Assembly (NCBI GenBank): GCA_902545035.1
Contig: CACCEJ010000008.1
Span: 1 to 47,151, forward strand
DNA from: an uncultured Pelagibacteraceae bacterium
Lineage (GTDB): Bacteria > Pseudomonadota > Alphaproteobacteria > Pelagibacterales > Pelagibacteraceae
Direction: 5' to 3'
DNA: 47,151 nucleotides
Below, one piece after another: positions 1 to 9,171 of the stretch. A program made the translations under genes and the position numbers. The notes beneath the pieces were generated by a model, which was not told where the DNA came from, ran no database searches, and saw nothing but the letters and a program-made list of their open reading frames with translations. Each line of letters begins with the position of its first letter. Position 1 is the stretch's first letter.

Positions 1-221
1 AAATAAATTAAAAACGTTATTTCTTTTTTTGGTCTTCGCCAGTTTTCTGTTGAAAATGTATACAAAGTTAAATATTTAATTTTAAGAGAAATAGCTTCTT
101 CTATAATTTTTTCTACTGTTTTAACACCAGCTGTATGTCCAAAGTTTCTTGATTTTTTTTTTTTGATTCCCCATCTGCCATTTCCATCCATTATTATGGC
201 AACATGTTTAGGTGAATTCAT
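1..221 (-). CDS. uppS: Undecaprenyl diphosphate synthase, N-terminal part (cut by window edge)
   Basis: Makes the C55 lipid carrier for peptidoglycan from farnesyl-PP and isopentenyl-PP in the cytoplasm or at the inner membrane. The first ~73 residues are visible on the minus strand from the ATG at 219-221. They carry the family signature [13 protein letters not shown], with the catalytic Asp after the IIM, then [13 protein letters not shown] and the substrate motif [17 protein letters not shown]. The start overlaps the frr stop as ATGA, so translation is probably coupled. The C-terminal two thirds lie left of the window. Identity is secure from the motifs. Confidence 0.95.
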   Translation of the reverse strand, partial: MNSPKHVAIIMDGNGRWGIKKKKSRNFGHTAGVKTVEKIIEEAISLKIKYLTLYTFSTENWRRPKKEITFLIY

Positions 222-769
222 ATAGTCATTATTTCGTTTTCTTTGGTAGAAACTCTTAAATCGATATCTTTGATATGATCATCAGTAAAATCTTGAATTA
301 TTTTTTCTTTTTTTTTAACTTCATCTTCTGAAATTTCTTTATTTTTAAGAAGCTTTTTTAGATCATCATTAGCCTCTCTTCTTATGTTTCTGATTGATAC
401 TTTACATTTCTCTCCCATAGATTTAATTATTTTTTTCATTTCTGTTCTTCTTTCCTCGCTTAAATCTGGAACTGGTAATCTAATTAATTGACCATCAATT
501 TGAGGATTTAAACCTAACTCTGATTTTTTAATAGCCGAATCTATTAATGCTACATTATTTGTATCCCAAACCTGAATATTTATTGTTCTAGGCTCTGGTG
601 TTGTTATGCTTCCTAATTGATTAATTGGCATTTTTTGTCCATACACATCAACTTTAACTAAATCTAACATGTTAGCATTAGCTCTTCCAGTTCTTAGAGA
701 AGCTAATTCTTGTTGAAAAACTTCAAATGTTTTAATCATCTTATTATTGTATTTGTTTTCTTCAAACAT
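218..769 (-). CDS. frr: Ribosome recycling factor
   Basis: Splits the post-termination ribosome together with EF-G. At 183 aa it is the usual family length (about 185). The N-terminal helix carries the conserved [15 protein letters not shown], followed by the hinge and domain II ([19 protein letters not shown]) and the C-terminal helices rich in RREAND..KK. It starts at an ATG that shares one base with the tsf stop (TAATG) and ends in an ATGA overlap with uppS, so it sits inside a tightly coupled rpsB-tsf-frr-uppS unit. pyrH, commonly found just upstream of frr, is missing here. Confidence 0.97.
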   Translation of the reverse strand: MFEENKYNNKMIKTFEVFQQELASLRTGRANANMLDLVKVDVYGQKMPINQLGSITTPEPRTINIQVWDTNNVALIDSAIKKSELGLNPQIDGQLIRLPVPDLSEERRTEMKKIIKSMGEKCKVSIRNIRREANDDLKKLLKNKEISEDEVKKKEKIIQDFTDDHIKDIDLRVSTKENEIMTI

Positions 770-1620
770 TACTCACCTATCTTTAACCTTGTAAATTTGA
801 TGATTTTTAAACCTGGTATTTCAAGATTTTTCAATACATCTTTCACTTTTATTTTAGGATCCATTACCCAGTCTTGTGTCATCAGGCTATTGTCCTCTTT
901 AAATTTATTTATCTTGCCTATACTTATTTTTTTTGCAATTTCCTCCGGTTTTCCAGAATTTTTTAATTCTTCAGCTATAAGCTCAACCTCTTTATTAATT
1001 ATTTCTTCATTAATTTCATCTGAATTTAAAGCAATAGGGTTTGATGCAGCAACATGCATGGATAGTTGTTTACCAAATAAATCTATTTTGTCAGACCTAT
1101 CATTAGTGTTTAAAGATACTATTACTACTAGCTTAGATACATTTTCTTTAATAATAGAATGTTGATAAACAAAATTTCTTCCATTTGGGTCATTGAAAGT
1201 ATTTGACCTTCCAATAGTGATTTTTTCACCAATTTTAGCAATAAGACTCACTAAATTTTCATCAACAGATCTTCCATTTTTCATATTAGCTTTTTGCAAT
1301 TCATTTTGATTAGATGAATATTTGTTATTTAATTCACCTAATTCTTTTACAAATTCAATAAAGTCATCATTTTTAGCAACAAAATCGGTCTCACAATTAA
1401 CTTCTATCATAGACATTTTATTATCATCACCAGAAAGTACAACAACACCTTCTGTTGCATTTCTAGACATTTTTTTGGAAGCTTTTGCTATACCTTTCAC
1501 TCTTAAGATTTCAACAGCTTTATCTAGGTCACCATTAGATTCTTTCAATGCTGAATTACAATCTTTAAATCCTGCTCCAGTTGATTTTCTTAATTGCTTA
1601 ACTTTTTCTATGTCACTCAT
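769..1620 (-). CDS. tsf: Elongation factor Ts
   Basis: Guanine-nucleotide exchange factor for EF-Tu. The N-terminal UBA-like domain ([19 protein letters not shown]) is followed by the core with [11 protein letters not shown], which matches the TDFV motif whose Asp and Phe insert next to the EF-Tu nucleotide site. The C-terminal part keeps LPGLK-like text near the end ([17 protein letters not shown]). 283 aa is normal for the family. It lies 25 nt downstream of rpsB, as in most bacteria, and is presumably cotranscribed with it. Confidence 0.97.
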   Translation of the reverse strand: MSDIEKVKQLRKSTGAGFKDCNSALKESNGDLDKAVEILRVKGIAKASKKMSRNATEGVVVLSGDDNKMSMIEVNCETDFVAKNDDFIEFVKELGELNNKYSSNQNELQKANMKNGRSVDENLVSLIAKIGEKITIGRSNTFNDPNGRNFVYQHSIIKENVSKLVVIVSLNTNDRSDKIDLFGKQLSMHVAASNPIALNSDEINEEIINKEVELIAEELKNSGKPEEIAKKISIGKINKFKEDNSLMTQDWVMDPKIKVKDVLKNLEIPGLKIIKFTRLKIGE

Positions 1621-1645
1621 TTTAAATCCTATGATATTTTATTGA

Positions 1646-2434
1646 TTAATTTAATTTAGTTTCTTCTTTTTTAACTTTTAAATTTTCAGTTTTTGAAACT
1701 TCTTTTTTCTCATCATCTTTAATTTTTTCATTTGTCTGTATTTGAGATATTTCCTTTTTTGCATTTAGAATAGTTTCTTTTAAAAGTGAACAATATAAGT
1801 CGATAGATCTTCTAGCATCATCATTTCCAGGGATTGGAAAATCAATTCCATCAGGATTAGAATTCGTATCTAAGATTGCAATTATTGGAATTCCCAATTT
1901 AATTGACTCCTTAATTGCTAACGACTCGTAGTTAGTATCAATTATAAATACCAAATCGGGTACTTTTTTCATTTGAGAAATTCCTCCTAATGATCTTTGT
2001 AACTTATCTCTCTGACCACTCATTTTTAATAACTCTTTTTTAGTAAATCCTCTATTTTCAGATTTTAAATCAGTTTCAATTTTATCAAGTTTTTTTATCG
2101 AATTAGATATTGTTCCCCAATTAGTAAGCATACCACCTAGCCATCTGTAATTGACAAAATATTGATCTGTTTCATTTGCTAAATCTGCTATTGCTTCTGA
2201 TGCTTGTTTTTTAGTCGAAATGAATAAAATTTTTCCACCAGATGCAATTGTTGAATAGACCTTTTCTAAAGCTACTTTTGTTAATTCAAGTGTTTGTGTT
2301 AAGTCTATTATGTGAATAGAGTCTCTTTTACCAAAAATAAATTTTTTCATTTTTGGGTTCCATCTTAATGTTTTATGTCCTAAGTGGACGCCAGCTTCTA
2401 ATAATTGTTCGATTGTAAGATTTGGTATTTTCAT
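1646..2434 (-). CDS. rpsB: 30S ribosomal protein S2
   Basis: Small-subunit protein that docks with S1 on the 30S platform. The family motifs LLEAGVHLGHKTLRWNPKM, IIDLTQTL, NYRWLGGMLTNW and FIIDTNYESLAIKE are all present. The body is about 225 aa, followed by a Lys/Glu-rich tail to residue 262, as seen in many alphaproteobacteria. The ATG is preceded by GGGA about 6 nt upstream, which lies in the structured leader described separately. First gene of the rpsB-tsf-frr-uppS unit. Confidence 0.98.
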   Translation of the reverse strand: MKIPNLTIEQLLEAGVHLGHKTLRWNPKMKKFIFGKRDSIHIIDLTQTLELTKVALEKVYSTIASGGKILFISTKKQASEAIADLANETDQYFVNYRWLGGMLTNWGTISNSIKKLDKIETDLKSENRGFTKKELLKMSGQRDKLQRSLGGISQMKKVPDLVFIIDTNYESLAIKESIKLGIPIIAILDTNSNPDGIDFPIPGNDDARRSIDLYCSLLKETILNAKKEISQIQTNEKIKDDEKKEVSKTENLKVKKEETKLN

Positions 2435-2437
2435 ATT

Positions 2438-2512
2438 ATTTCCCGGTTATGCCACCACAATTACTGCCTATAAAAGGACCGGAGGTATAAAACCAGAAAT
2501 TGTGTGCGTATT
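2438..2512 (-). promoter_or_regulatory. Candidate ribosomal protein S2 leader (structured 5' UTR with pseudoknot)
   Basis: On the minus strand the 5' UTR of rpsB is clearly richer in G+C than its surroundings and can fold. CACAATT (2504-2498) pairs with AATTGTG (2462-2456) as a 7-bp stem. Inside the loop, CCGGT (2482-2478) is the exact complement of ACCGG (2447-2443), which lies just downstream of the stem and overlaps the GGGA ribosome-binding site 6-9 nt before the ATG. A GGT/ACC mini-hairpin (about 2494-2484) also fits. The fold could hide the Shine-Dalgarno, the logic expected of S2 autoregulation. A cis-regulatory RNA before rpsB was reported for Pelagibacter by comparative genomics (from memory); equivalence with this one is inferred. 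Confidence 0.7.
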
Positions 2513-2559
2513 AATTTATGGAACTAATTACAAATAAAATGAGAAAAAACAAGTTTTTT

Positions 2560-5500
2560 TTAATTTATTTCTATATTTTGTTCATTTCTTAATAAATTAA
2601 GCATTTTGTGGTCTATTTTTCTATTTTGCCTCAGCTTAAAGGACATAACTTTTTTCTCAATCTCAAAATGAATAATCACTTTAGTGGCTCCATTTTCTAG
2701 ACTTAAATTATTAATTTTCTGAATATCGTTTAGATTTTTAATTTTTATTTGAACTTCTTCTATGGGTTTATTTATTATATCCTTCATAGATATAATTTTT
2801 TTTATATTAATCTTCTTTTGAACTTTGCTGTCATCGATATAACTTTTGACTAAAGTTATCATAATAGAATTACCTTCGACAAGTATATGTCTATTGGTCT
2901 CAAAGATATCAGAAAAAACAAATAACTCAAAAACTCCAGACAAATCAGAAAATTTGATTATTGCGTATGAAGTTCCTTTTTGAGTTTTTTTCTCTTGAAC
3001 TTTAAGAATTGTTGATGAAATATTTGAACTTAAAATATTTTCATTTGTATTAAAATCTTCAAAATTAATTATATTATATTGTTTAAAAAGTGGTTTATAT
3101 TGATTAAGAGGATGGTCAGATATAAAGAATCCCAGTGTTTCAAATTCTTTTGATAATTTAGTATCTACATTCCAATCATCAATTTTTTCTATAAATGTTT
3201 CATCATCCTCTTCATTAAATAAATCTATTTGGTTTACCAAATTGTTTTCAAAAATATTTTTTGATTTTAAAATAATATTTGGTATAGAATTATGTAAAGA
3301 TTGTCTGTTATTACTAAAACTATCAAAAACTCCAGCCTTAACTAAACCCTCTAATTGTAATTTATTTATATCCTTAGGGTTAACGCGATTTATAAAATCT
3401 CCAATATTTTTGAAATTTCCATTCTTGTTTCTTTCTTTCACGATATTCGAAATTGCCTCATAACCAACACTTTTAATTGCTCCTAATGCATAAAGAAAAT
3501 TTTTACCATCAGAAGAAAAATCTGCATAACATTTATTTATATCTGGACGAATTATATTTATGTTTAATCTTTTTAATTCTTCATAAAATTCACTTAATTT
3601 TTTCTGATTTGAAAGTTCCATAGACATTGAGGCAGCAAAAAATTCATGCGGGTAATAAGTTTTTAAAAAAGCAGTTTGATAAGCTATTATTGCATATGCG
3701 GCTGCATGACTTTTATTAAATCCATACTCAGCAAATGGTTCGATTTTTAAAAAAATTCCAGCCGCAATATCTTTGCTTATTCCATTGTTGTAAGCTCCTT
3801 CAACAAATCTTTCCTTTTGTTTTTCTAGTTCAGCTCTTTTTTTTTTACCCATGGCTCTTCTTAATATATCTGCTTCACCTGCGGTGAATCCCGATAATAC
3901 TTGAGCAATTTGCATTACTTGTTCTTGATAAATAATCACACCGTAAGTTGGTTTTAAAATTTCTTCCAGCTTAGGATGTAAATAATCAGGTTCTCTCTTT
4001 CCATGTTTGCAATCATTATAAATAGGAATATTACTCATAGGTCCAGGTCTATATAAAGCAACTAAAGCAATAATATCTTCCAAATGATTAGGTTTCATGT
4101 TGATTAAAGCATCTTTCATTCCAGAACTCTCTAATTGAAATAATCCAACAGTTTTACCACTTGATAAAAGATCAAATACTTTTTGATCTTCGTAATTAAT
4201 AGTTTCAATTTTAAAATTTGGGTAATTTTTTTCTACAAGTTTTTGAGTATTGTTAATTACTGTTAACGTTTTTAAGCCCAAAAAGTCAAATTTAACCAAT
4301 CCCGCATTTTCAGCTGAATACATATCAAATTGCGTAGAAGGTAGTAATAAATCCGTAGAAGAATCCTTATACAAAGGTACAGTTTCTGTTAATTTTTTGT
4401 CAGCTATTACAACACCAGCTGCATGTGTTGCAACATTTCTATTTAGACCTTCAAGCTTTAATGACAGTTCAACTAGACGACTAACTCTTTTGTCTTCTTT
4501 AATTAATTTTTGTAATCTTGGTTCTACGTTGATACTTTCTTGCAAGGTTAATGGCCTAGATGGATCAAATGGTATCATTTTACAGATACTATCTATAAAA
4601 CCATATGGCAGTCCTAACACGCGTCCGACATCCCTTATGACCATTCTAGCTTTAAGTTTTCCAAATGTTATAATGTGAGCGACACTATCTTTATATTTGC
4701 TTGTCAAATATTTGAAGACTTGGTCTCTTTTTTCCTCACAAAAATCAATATCAAAATCAGGCATAGAAATTCTATCAGGATTTAGAAATCTTTCAAAAAT
4801 TAAATTGAATTTTATTGGATCAACATCTGTTATAGATAAACACCATGCAACTAACGAACCTGCTCCAGATCCTCTTCCAGGACCAACTGGTATATTATTA
4901 TCTTTTGCCCATTTTATATAGTCTGAAACAATTAAGAAATATCCTGAATAATTCATTTCAGTTATAATTTTTATTTCATGATTTAACCTATTTTTATAAG
5001 CTTCTTTAATTTTAATATTATTTGATATTGTTTTTATTAACGCTCGATCGGTTTTAAATTTTTTCTCCAGACCATTAAATGAGTCTTTTTTTAATTTATC
5101 GTTAATATCGACAGTATCTGAGCTAATATTAGGCAGTATGGGCTTTGAAGGAACAGGTCTGAAGTTACACCTATACGGTAAATTATAATTATTTTCTAAT
5201 GCCTCAGGTAAATCTTTAAAGACTTCTTTCATTTCATCTGATGACTTTAAATAATGATTATTAGATAGTTTTAATCTTTTTTGATCATTTATATAAGTTT
5301 TTTGTCCAATACACATTAAAGCATCATGAGCTTCATGCATCTCCTTATCCAAATAGTAAACTTCGTTAGTTGCTATGATTGGTATTTCATATTTTTTTGA
5401 AAGATTAAGATTGAAAATTTCAAATTCTTTCTCGTTCTTGTCTCCATGTCTTTGAATTTCTAAATAAAAATTTTCTTTAAATTTTTTTTTTAATATCATT

Positions 5501-5964
5501 ATTAATTCATCTAACTCATCGACTAATCCTTTATTAAAAATATTGCCAATCAAATTATTAACTGATCCGGAGAGAACAATTATCCCGTCACTATATTTTA
5601 TTAAATCATCAATCGAACAATGTGGCTGATCTTTATCGGTATTTTCTAAATAAGCTTTTGAAGACAGTTCAATTATATTTTTATAACCAACGTAATTTTT
5701 GGCGATAAGTGGAATAAGTCCATAAGTATTTTTAAATCTAAATTGAACTTGCGAGCCTATTATAGGTTGTGTTCCTACAGATGAAATATTTTCAGAAAAT
5801 TCTAACGCACCTGATAGATTATAAGTATCACTTAAGCCAACAGATTGTATCTTATTTTTTTTACAATAGTCTTTTAAACTTTCTATTTTTAATGCACCTT
5901 CACAAATTGAATATTGAGAGTGAATTTTAATTTGATTAAAGGATTTTTTTTTAGATTGTAGCAT
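2560..5964 (-). CDS. dnaE: DNA polymerase III alpha subunit
   Basis: Replicative polymerase. N-terminal PHP domain (IKIHSQYSICEGALKI), then the polymerase core with GPGRGSGAGSLVAWCL and the catalytic PDFDIDFCEEKRD; the third catalytic Asp sits in KFDFLGLKTLT. Helix-hairpin-helix and OB-fold regions follow, the OB near FSDLSGVFELFVF. Length is about 1134 aa, normal for DnaE1. I chose the ATG at 5964 (MLQSKKKSFNQ), leaving a 14-nt overlap with lolD; an in-frame ATG at 5988 would add 8 residues unlike the family and a 38-nt overlap. Last gene of proS-lolC-lolD-dnaE. Confidence 0.96.
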   Translation of the reverse strand: MLQSKKKSFNQIKIHSQYSICEGALKIESLKDYCKKNKIQSVGLSDTYNLSGALEFSENISSVGTQPIIGSQVQFRFKNTYGLIPLIAKNYVGYKNIIELSSKAYLENTDKDQPHCSIDDLIKYSDGIIVLSGSVNNLIGNIFNKGLVDELDELIMILKKKFKENFYLEIQRHGDKNEKEFEIFNLNLSKKYEIPIIATNEVYYLDKEMHEAHDALMCIGQKTYINDQKRLKLSNNHYLKSSDEMKEVFKDLPEALENNYNLPYRCNFRPVPSKPILPNISSDTVDINDKLKKDSFNGLEKKFKTDRALIKTISNNIKIKEAYKNRLNHEIKIITEMNYSGYFLIVSDYIKWAKDNNIPVGPGRGSGAGSLVAWCLSITDVDPIKFNLIFERFLNPDRISMPDFDIDFCEEKRDQVFKYLTSKYKDSVAHIITFGKLKARMVIRDVGRVLGLPYGFIDSICKMIPFDPSRPLTLQESINVEPRLQKLIKEDKRVSRLVELSLKLEGLNRNVATHAAGVVIADKKLTETVPLYKDSSTDLLLPSTQFDMYSAENAGLVKFDFLGLKTLTVINNTQKLVEKNYPNFKIETINYEDQKVFDLLSSGKTVGLFQLESSGMKDALINMKPNHLEDIIALVALYRPGPMSNIPIYNDCKHGKREPDYLHPKLEEILKPTYGVIIYQEQVMQIAQVLSGFTAGEADILRRAMGKKKRAELEKQKERFVEGAYNNGISKDIAAGIFLKIEPFAEYGFNKSHAAAYAIIAYQTAFLKTYYPHEFFAASMSMELSNQKKLSEFYEELKRLNINIIRPDINKCYADFSSDGKNFLYALGAIKSVGYEAISNIVKERNKNGNFKNIGDFINRVNPKDINKLQLEGLVKAGVFDSFSNNRQSLHNSIPNIILKSKNIFENNLVNQIDLFNEEDDETFIEKIDDWNVDTKLSKEFETLGFFISDHPLNQYKPLFKQYNIINFEDFNTNENILSSNISSTILKVQEKKTQKGTSYAIIKFSDLSGVFELFVFSDIFETNRHILVEGNSIMITLVKSYIDDSKVQKKINIKKIISMKDIINKPIEEVQIKIKNLNDIQKINNLSLENGATKVIIHFEIEKKVMSFKLRQNRKIDHKMLNLLRNEQNIEIN

Positions 5965-6634
5965 TAATGACTTGCATATTACCATCATTCATCATTATTT
6001 TACAATCTGCCATATTTGCAAAATATCTATTATGAGTTGCAAAAATTATGATCCTATTTCTATTTTTTAAATTAAATAGGATCTTAAAGATAAGTTTTGC
6101 ATTATCAGAGTCTAGACTACCAGTTGGTTCATCAGCTAATATAATATCAGGATTATTAATTAATGCTCTAGCTATAGCAATACGCTGATTTTCACCACCA
6201 GATAATTCATTTGGAAAATGGTTAATCCTAGATGACATGCCTACATTTTTTATTAATTTTTTTGCAAGTTCTATGGATTTTTGTTTTTCTTTAGAAACTA
6301 ATAAGTTAGGCAAGTAAACATTTTCTAAAGCTGTAAAATCTGACAATAGGTTTTTGTCTTGATAAATAATACCTATTTTCTTTGCTCTAATTAAATCATT
6401 TTTAACTTTATTATTTGAATTTATTTTATTTTTGCTAATTTCGATTGAGCCAGTCGTGGGGTTATCAATCAACGATAATAAATTAAGTAATGTTGATTTT
6501 CCTGATCCTGAAGGACCCATAATAGAATAAGTTTTTCCAGGCTCAAAATTAAATGTAATATCATTTAAAACTTTTATAGATTTGTTTTTCTCATATTTTT
6601 TCGTTAAGTTTTTAATTTTAATATAATTATTCAT
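5951..6634 (-). CDS. lolD: Lipoprotein-releasing ABC transporter ATPase LolD
   Basis: ATPase that powers release of outer-membrane lipoproteins from the inner membrane. All ABC motifs are intact: Walker A GPSGSGKST (residues 40-48), Q-loop YQDKNLL, signature LSGGENQRIAIARAL (about 144-158), Walker B IILADEPTGSLD (about 164-175) and switch His in ATHN. 227 aa is the usual length. The start overlaps the 3' end of the membrane subunit gene by 8 nt. Assignment to LolD rather than another MacB-like ATPase rests on that neighbour. Confidence 0.93.
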   Translation of the reverse strand: MNNYIKIKNLTKKYEKNKSIKVLNDITFNFEPGKTYSIMGPSGSGKSTLLNLLSLIDNPTTGSIEISKNKINSNNKVKNDLIRAKKIGIIYQDKNLLSDFTALENVYLPNLLVSKEKQKSIELAKKLIKNVGMSSRINHFPNELSGGENQRIAIARALINNPDIILADEPTGSLDSDNAKLIFKILFNLKNRNRIIIFATHNRYFANMADCKIMMNDGNMQVINATI

Positions 6635-7838
6635 ATTTAAGAGTTTTAACTGTATCTAAGGAAGATGCCTTCGAAGCAGGATATATCGATACTAAAATTG
6701 TTGCAATTATTGAACAAAGAGAGATTATTATTATTGAATTCATATTTATTTGGGAAGGCATAGAATTTAAAATATAAATATCTTCTGGGAAAAGAGAAAT
6801 ACCAAATATATTTGAGATAAATTGTCTTATATTCTCAACATAAATAGAAAAAAGGGTTCCAACAAACACACCAAATAATGTAGCTGATGTTCCTATAGAA
6901 AAACCCACTAAAAAGAAAATTTTTTTTATCGATTTGTTAGAGACTCCAATCGATTTTAGGATACCTATATCTCTTGTTTTGTTTTTAACTAAAATTGTTA
7001 GTCCAGATATTATATTAAAAGCTGCAACAATAATTATCAAAAAAAGAATTATAAACATTACATTTCTCTCTACTTTCAAGGCTGAAAATAATGATTTGTT
7101 CATATCTGACCAGGTATAGACAAGTGCATCTGGAAATATGATTGCTAAATTTTTTTTATGAATTTCTATATTTTTTGGATCTTTAAAATAAAATTCAATG
7201 AACCTATCTTCTTTATTCTTATTGAAAAAACTCTCAAGCGTCTCTAAATTAATATATGCAATATTTTTATTGTAGTCAGCTAAACCACTATCAAAAATTG
7301 AGACAATCTTAAAGTTTTCTTGTTTAGGAAGTTTACCCACTAAAGTTTGAATTCCTGCAGGAGACATAACTGTAATCATATCACCTATATCAACATTTAA
7401 ATTAATGCTCAATTCTTTACCAATTGAAATTGCATTATTATTTAAGTTTTTTGATCCAAAATACTCATTATTATTTACTATTTGAAGTTTTCTGAAATCA
7501 GTTTCTAAGTATCCTTTTAAGAATATTCCCTTCGTAACATCTTTATTCAATATTACTGCTTCTCCATCATTTGAAAATATATTTTTTGCCAAATCAAAAT
7601 CTTGAATATATTCCTGTGATTTATCTACTTGTTCAACAACTGCATGAGCATTAAAACCTACAATTTTAGATATTAATTCAGTTCTAAAACCATTCATTAC
7701 TGACATAACAATAATTAGAACTGCAACCCCTAATGAAATTCCAATAAAAGAAAAAATTGAAATGATATTTAAAAAACCGTCATTTTTTCGAGTTTTTAAA
7801 AATCTAAATGTAACTTCTTTTTCTAATTGTGAGATCAA
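6627..7838 (-). CDS. lolC: Lipoprotein-releasing system permease (LolC/LolE family)
   Basis: Inner-membrane subunit working with LolD. It shows the family layout: an N-terminal membrane segment (IISIFSFIGISLGVAVLIIV, about 25-44), a large periplasmic domain, and three C-terminal segments including the FtsX-type stretch TRDIGILKSIGVSNKSI. 403 aa is typical. Translation begins at TTG (7838-7836), which overlaps the proS stop as TTGA; a stop codon lies three codons upstream and no ATG fits the conserved N-terminus. Only one permease gene is present, so the complex is probably a homodimer with LolD unless a second copy lies elsewhere. Confidence 0.92.
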   Translation of the reverse strand: MISQLEKEVTFRFLKTRKNDGFLNIISIFSFIGISLGVAVLIIVMSVMNGFRTELISKIVGFNAHAVVEQVDKSQEYIQDFDLAKNIFSNDGEAVILNKDVTKGIFLKGYLETDFRKLQIVNNNEYFGSKNLNNNAISIGKELSINLNVDIGDMITVMSPAGIQTLVGKLPKQENFKIVSIFDSGLADYNKNIAYINLETLESFFNKNKEDRFIEFYFKDPKNIEIHKKNLAIIFPDALVYTWSDMNKSLFSALKVERNVMFIILFLIIIVAAFNIISGLTILVKNKTRDIGILKSIGVSNKSIKKIFFLVGFSIGTSATLFGVFVGTLFSIYVENIRQFISNIFGISLFPEDIYILNSMPSQINMNSIIIISLCSIIATILVSIYPASKASSLDTVKTLKYE

Positions 7839-9163
7839 TTTGATTTAGCTTTTAAAATTTGTGATACAGCATCTTCGATACTTAATTTTTGAGTTTCTCC
7901 ATTAATTTCTTTAAACTCAAATAAGTCTCCCTCAGTTTTATTTCCCAAAATCAACTGATACGGAATACCAATTAAATTAAATTTCCTAATTTTTGCTGAA
8001 ATATTTTCTTCAGTATCATCAATGATAGCATCTATATTTTTTGACTTAAAATATTCAAATATTTTATTTGATTTTTCTAAGTTTGTTATGTCATTCTTTT
8101 TAATCATTGGAATTATTGCACAATGATAAGGGGCAACTGATATGGGCCATTTCATTATTTCATCTTTATCGTTATATTTTGCCTCAATTATGGCACCTAC
8201 TAATCTCGAAACACCTATTCCATAAGATCCCATTTTCACAAATTCTTTTTTACCATTAAAGTCAACAGCAGTATTCATTGGTTTTGAATATTTGTCTCCA
8301 AAATAAAATATATGACCTACTTCAATTCCTTTTGTATTTACTCTAAACTCTTCTGGTACTGCTTTTTCAAACTCTTCTTTATTAAATTTTTCATCAGTAA
8401 CTGAATAAAACTTTTCAAACTGTTGTCTTAATTTTTTAAGTGAATTTTGTTCTAGAAGTGTAGAAGAGCTATCTACGTCAAATATTCGTTTATCTGTATA
8501 TATTTTACTTTCACCTGTATCAGCTAAAATTATAAATTCATGAGAAAGATTTCCACCAATTGGTCCTGTGTCAGCAGCCATTGGTATTGCGGATAAGTTT
8601 AATCTTTTGAAAGTTCTTAAATATGAGAGAAAAAATTTATTATACGAAAATAAAGCTTCTTCGTCATTTAGATCAAAAGAATAAGCGTCTTTCATATAAA
8701 ATTCTCTACATCTCATTATTCCAAATCTAGGTCTTAACTCATCTCTAAATTTCCATTGAATGTGATATAATAGCTGAGGGAGCGATTTATAAGATTTAAT
8801 ACTTGATCTAAAGATTTCTGTCACCAGCTCTTCATTAGTAGGCCCATACAGCATTTCTCTGTTTTGACGGTCTTTAATACGTAACATCTCTTCGCCATAG
8901 TCATCATATCTTCCACTTTCTTTCCAAATTTCAGACGATTGAATTGTCGGCATTAAAATTTCTTGGACACCAATTCTATCCTGCTCCTCTCTAACAATTT
9001 GCTCTATTTTTTTCATAACTTTGAAACCAAGAGGCAACCATGAATAAATTCCTGCTGATGATTGCTTAATCATTCCAACTCTTAACATAAGCTGATGAGA
9101 TTTAATTTTAGCTTCTGTAGGATTGTTTTTAAGAATTGGTACAAATGATTTTGAAAAATACAT
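7835..9163 (-). CDS. proS: Prolyl-tRNA synthetase, short form
   Basis: Class II synthetase charging tRNA-Pro. Motif 1 region (LPLGFKVMKKIEQIVREEQD), motif 2 (FRDELRPRFGIMRCREFYM) and motif 3 (GSYGIGVSRLVGAIIEA) are present, followed by the C-terminal anticodon-binding domain. It is 442 aa, not the ~570 of E. coli: the INS editing insertion between motifs 2 and 3 is absent, as is common in alphaproteobacterial ProS. Gene order proS-lolC-lolD-dnaE is conserved in that class. Starts at the ATG at 9163, 8 nt after the rnj stop. Confidence 0.96.
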   Translation of the reverse strand: MYFSKSFVPILKNNPTEAKIKSHQLMLRVGMIKQSSAGIYSWLPLGFKVMKKIEQIVREEQDRIGVQEILMPTIQSSEIWKESGRYDDYGEEMLRIKDRQNREMLYGPTNEELVTEIFRSSIKSYKSLPQLLYHIQWKFRDELRPRFGIMRCREFYMKDAYSFDLNDEEALFSYNKFFLSYLRTFKRLNLSAIPMAADTGPIGGNLSHEFIILADTGESKIYTDKRIFDVDSSSTLLEQNSLKKLRQQFEKFYSVTDEKFNKEEFEKAVPEEFRVNTKGIEVGHIFYFGDKYSKPMNTAVDFNGKKEFVKMGSYGIGVSRLVGAIIEAKYNDKDEIMKWPISVAPYHCAIIPMIKKNDITNLEKSNKIFEYFKSKNIDAIIDDTEENISAKIRKFNLIGIPYQLILGNKTEGDLFEFKEINGETQKLSIEDAVSQILKAKSN

Positions 9164-9171
9164 TTTAATAT

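Noticed and set aside
2542-2561. A-tract/T-tract hairpin after the dnaE stop
   Set aside because: The stem is almost all A-U with a 2-nt loop, so it is too weak for a terminator and expected by chance in this base composition.
5965-5988. Longer dnaE start at ATG 5988
   Set aside because: It adds residues unlike the family and enlarges the overlap with lolD; the ATG at 5964 fits the conserved N-terminus.
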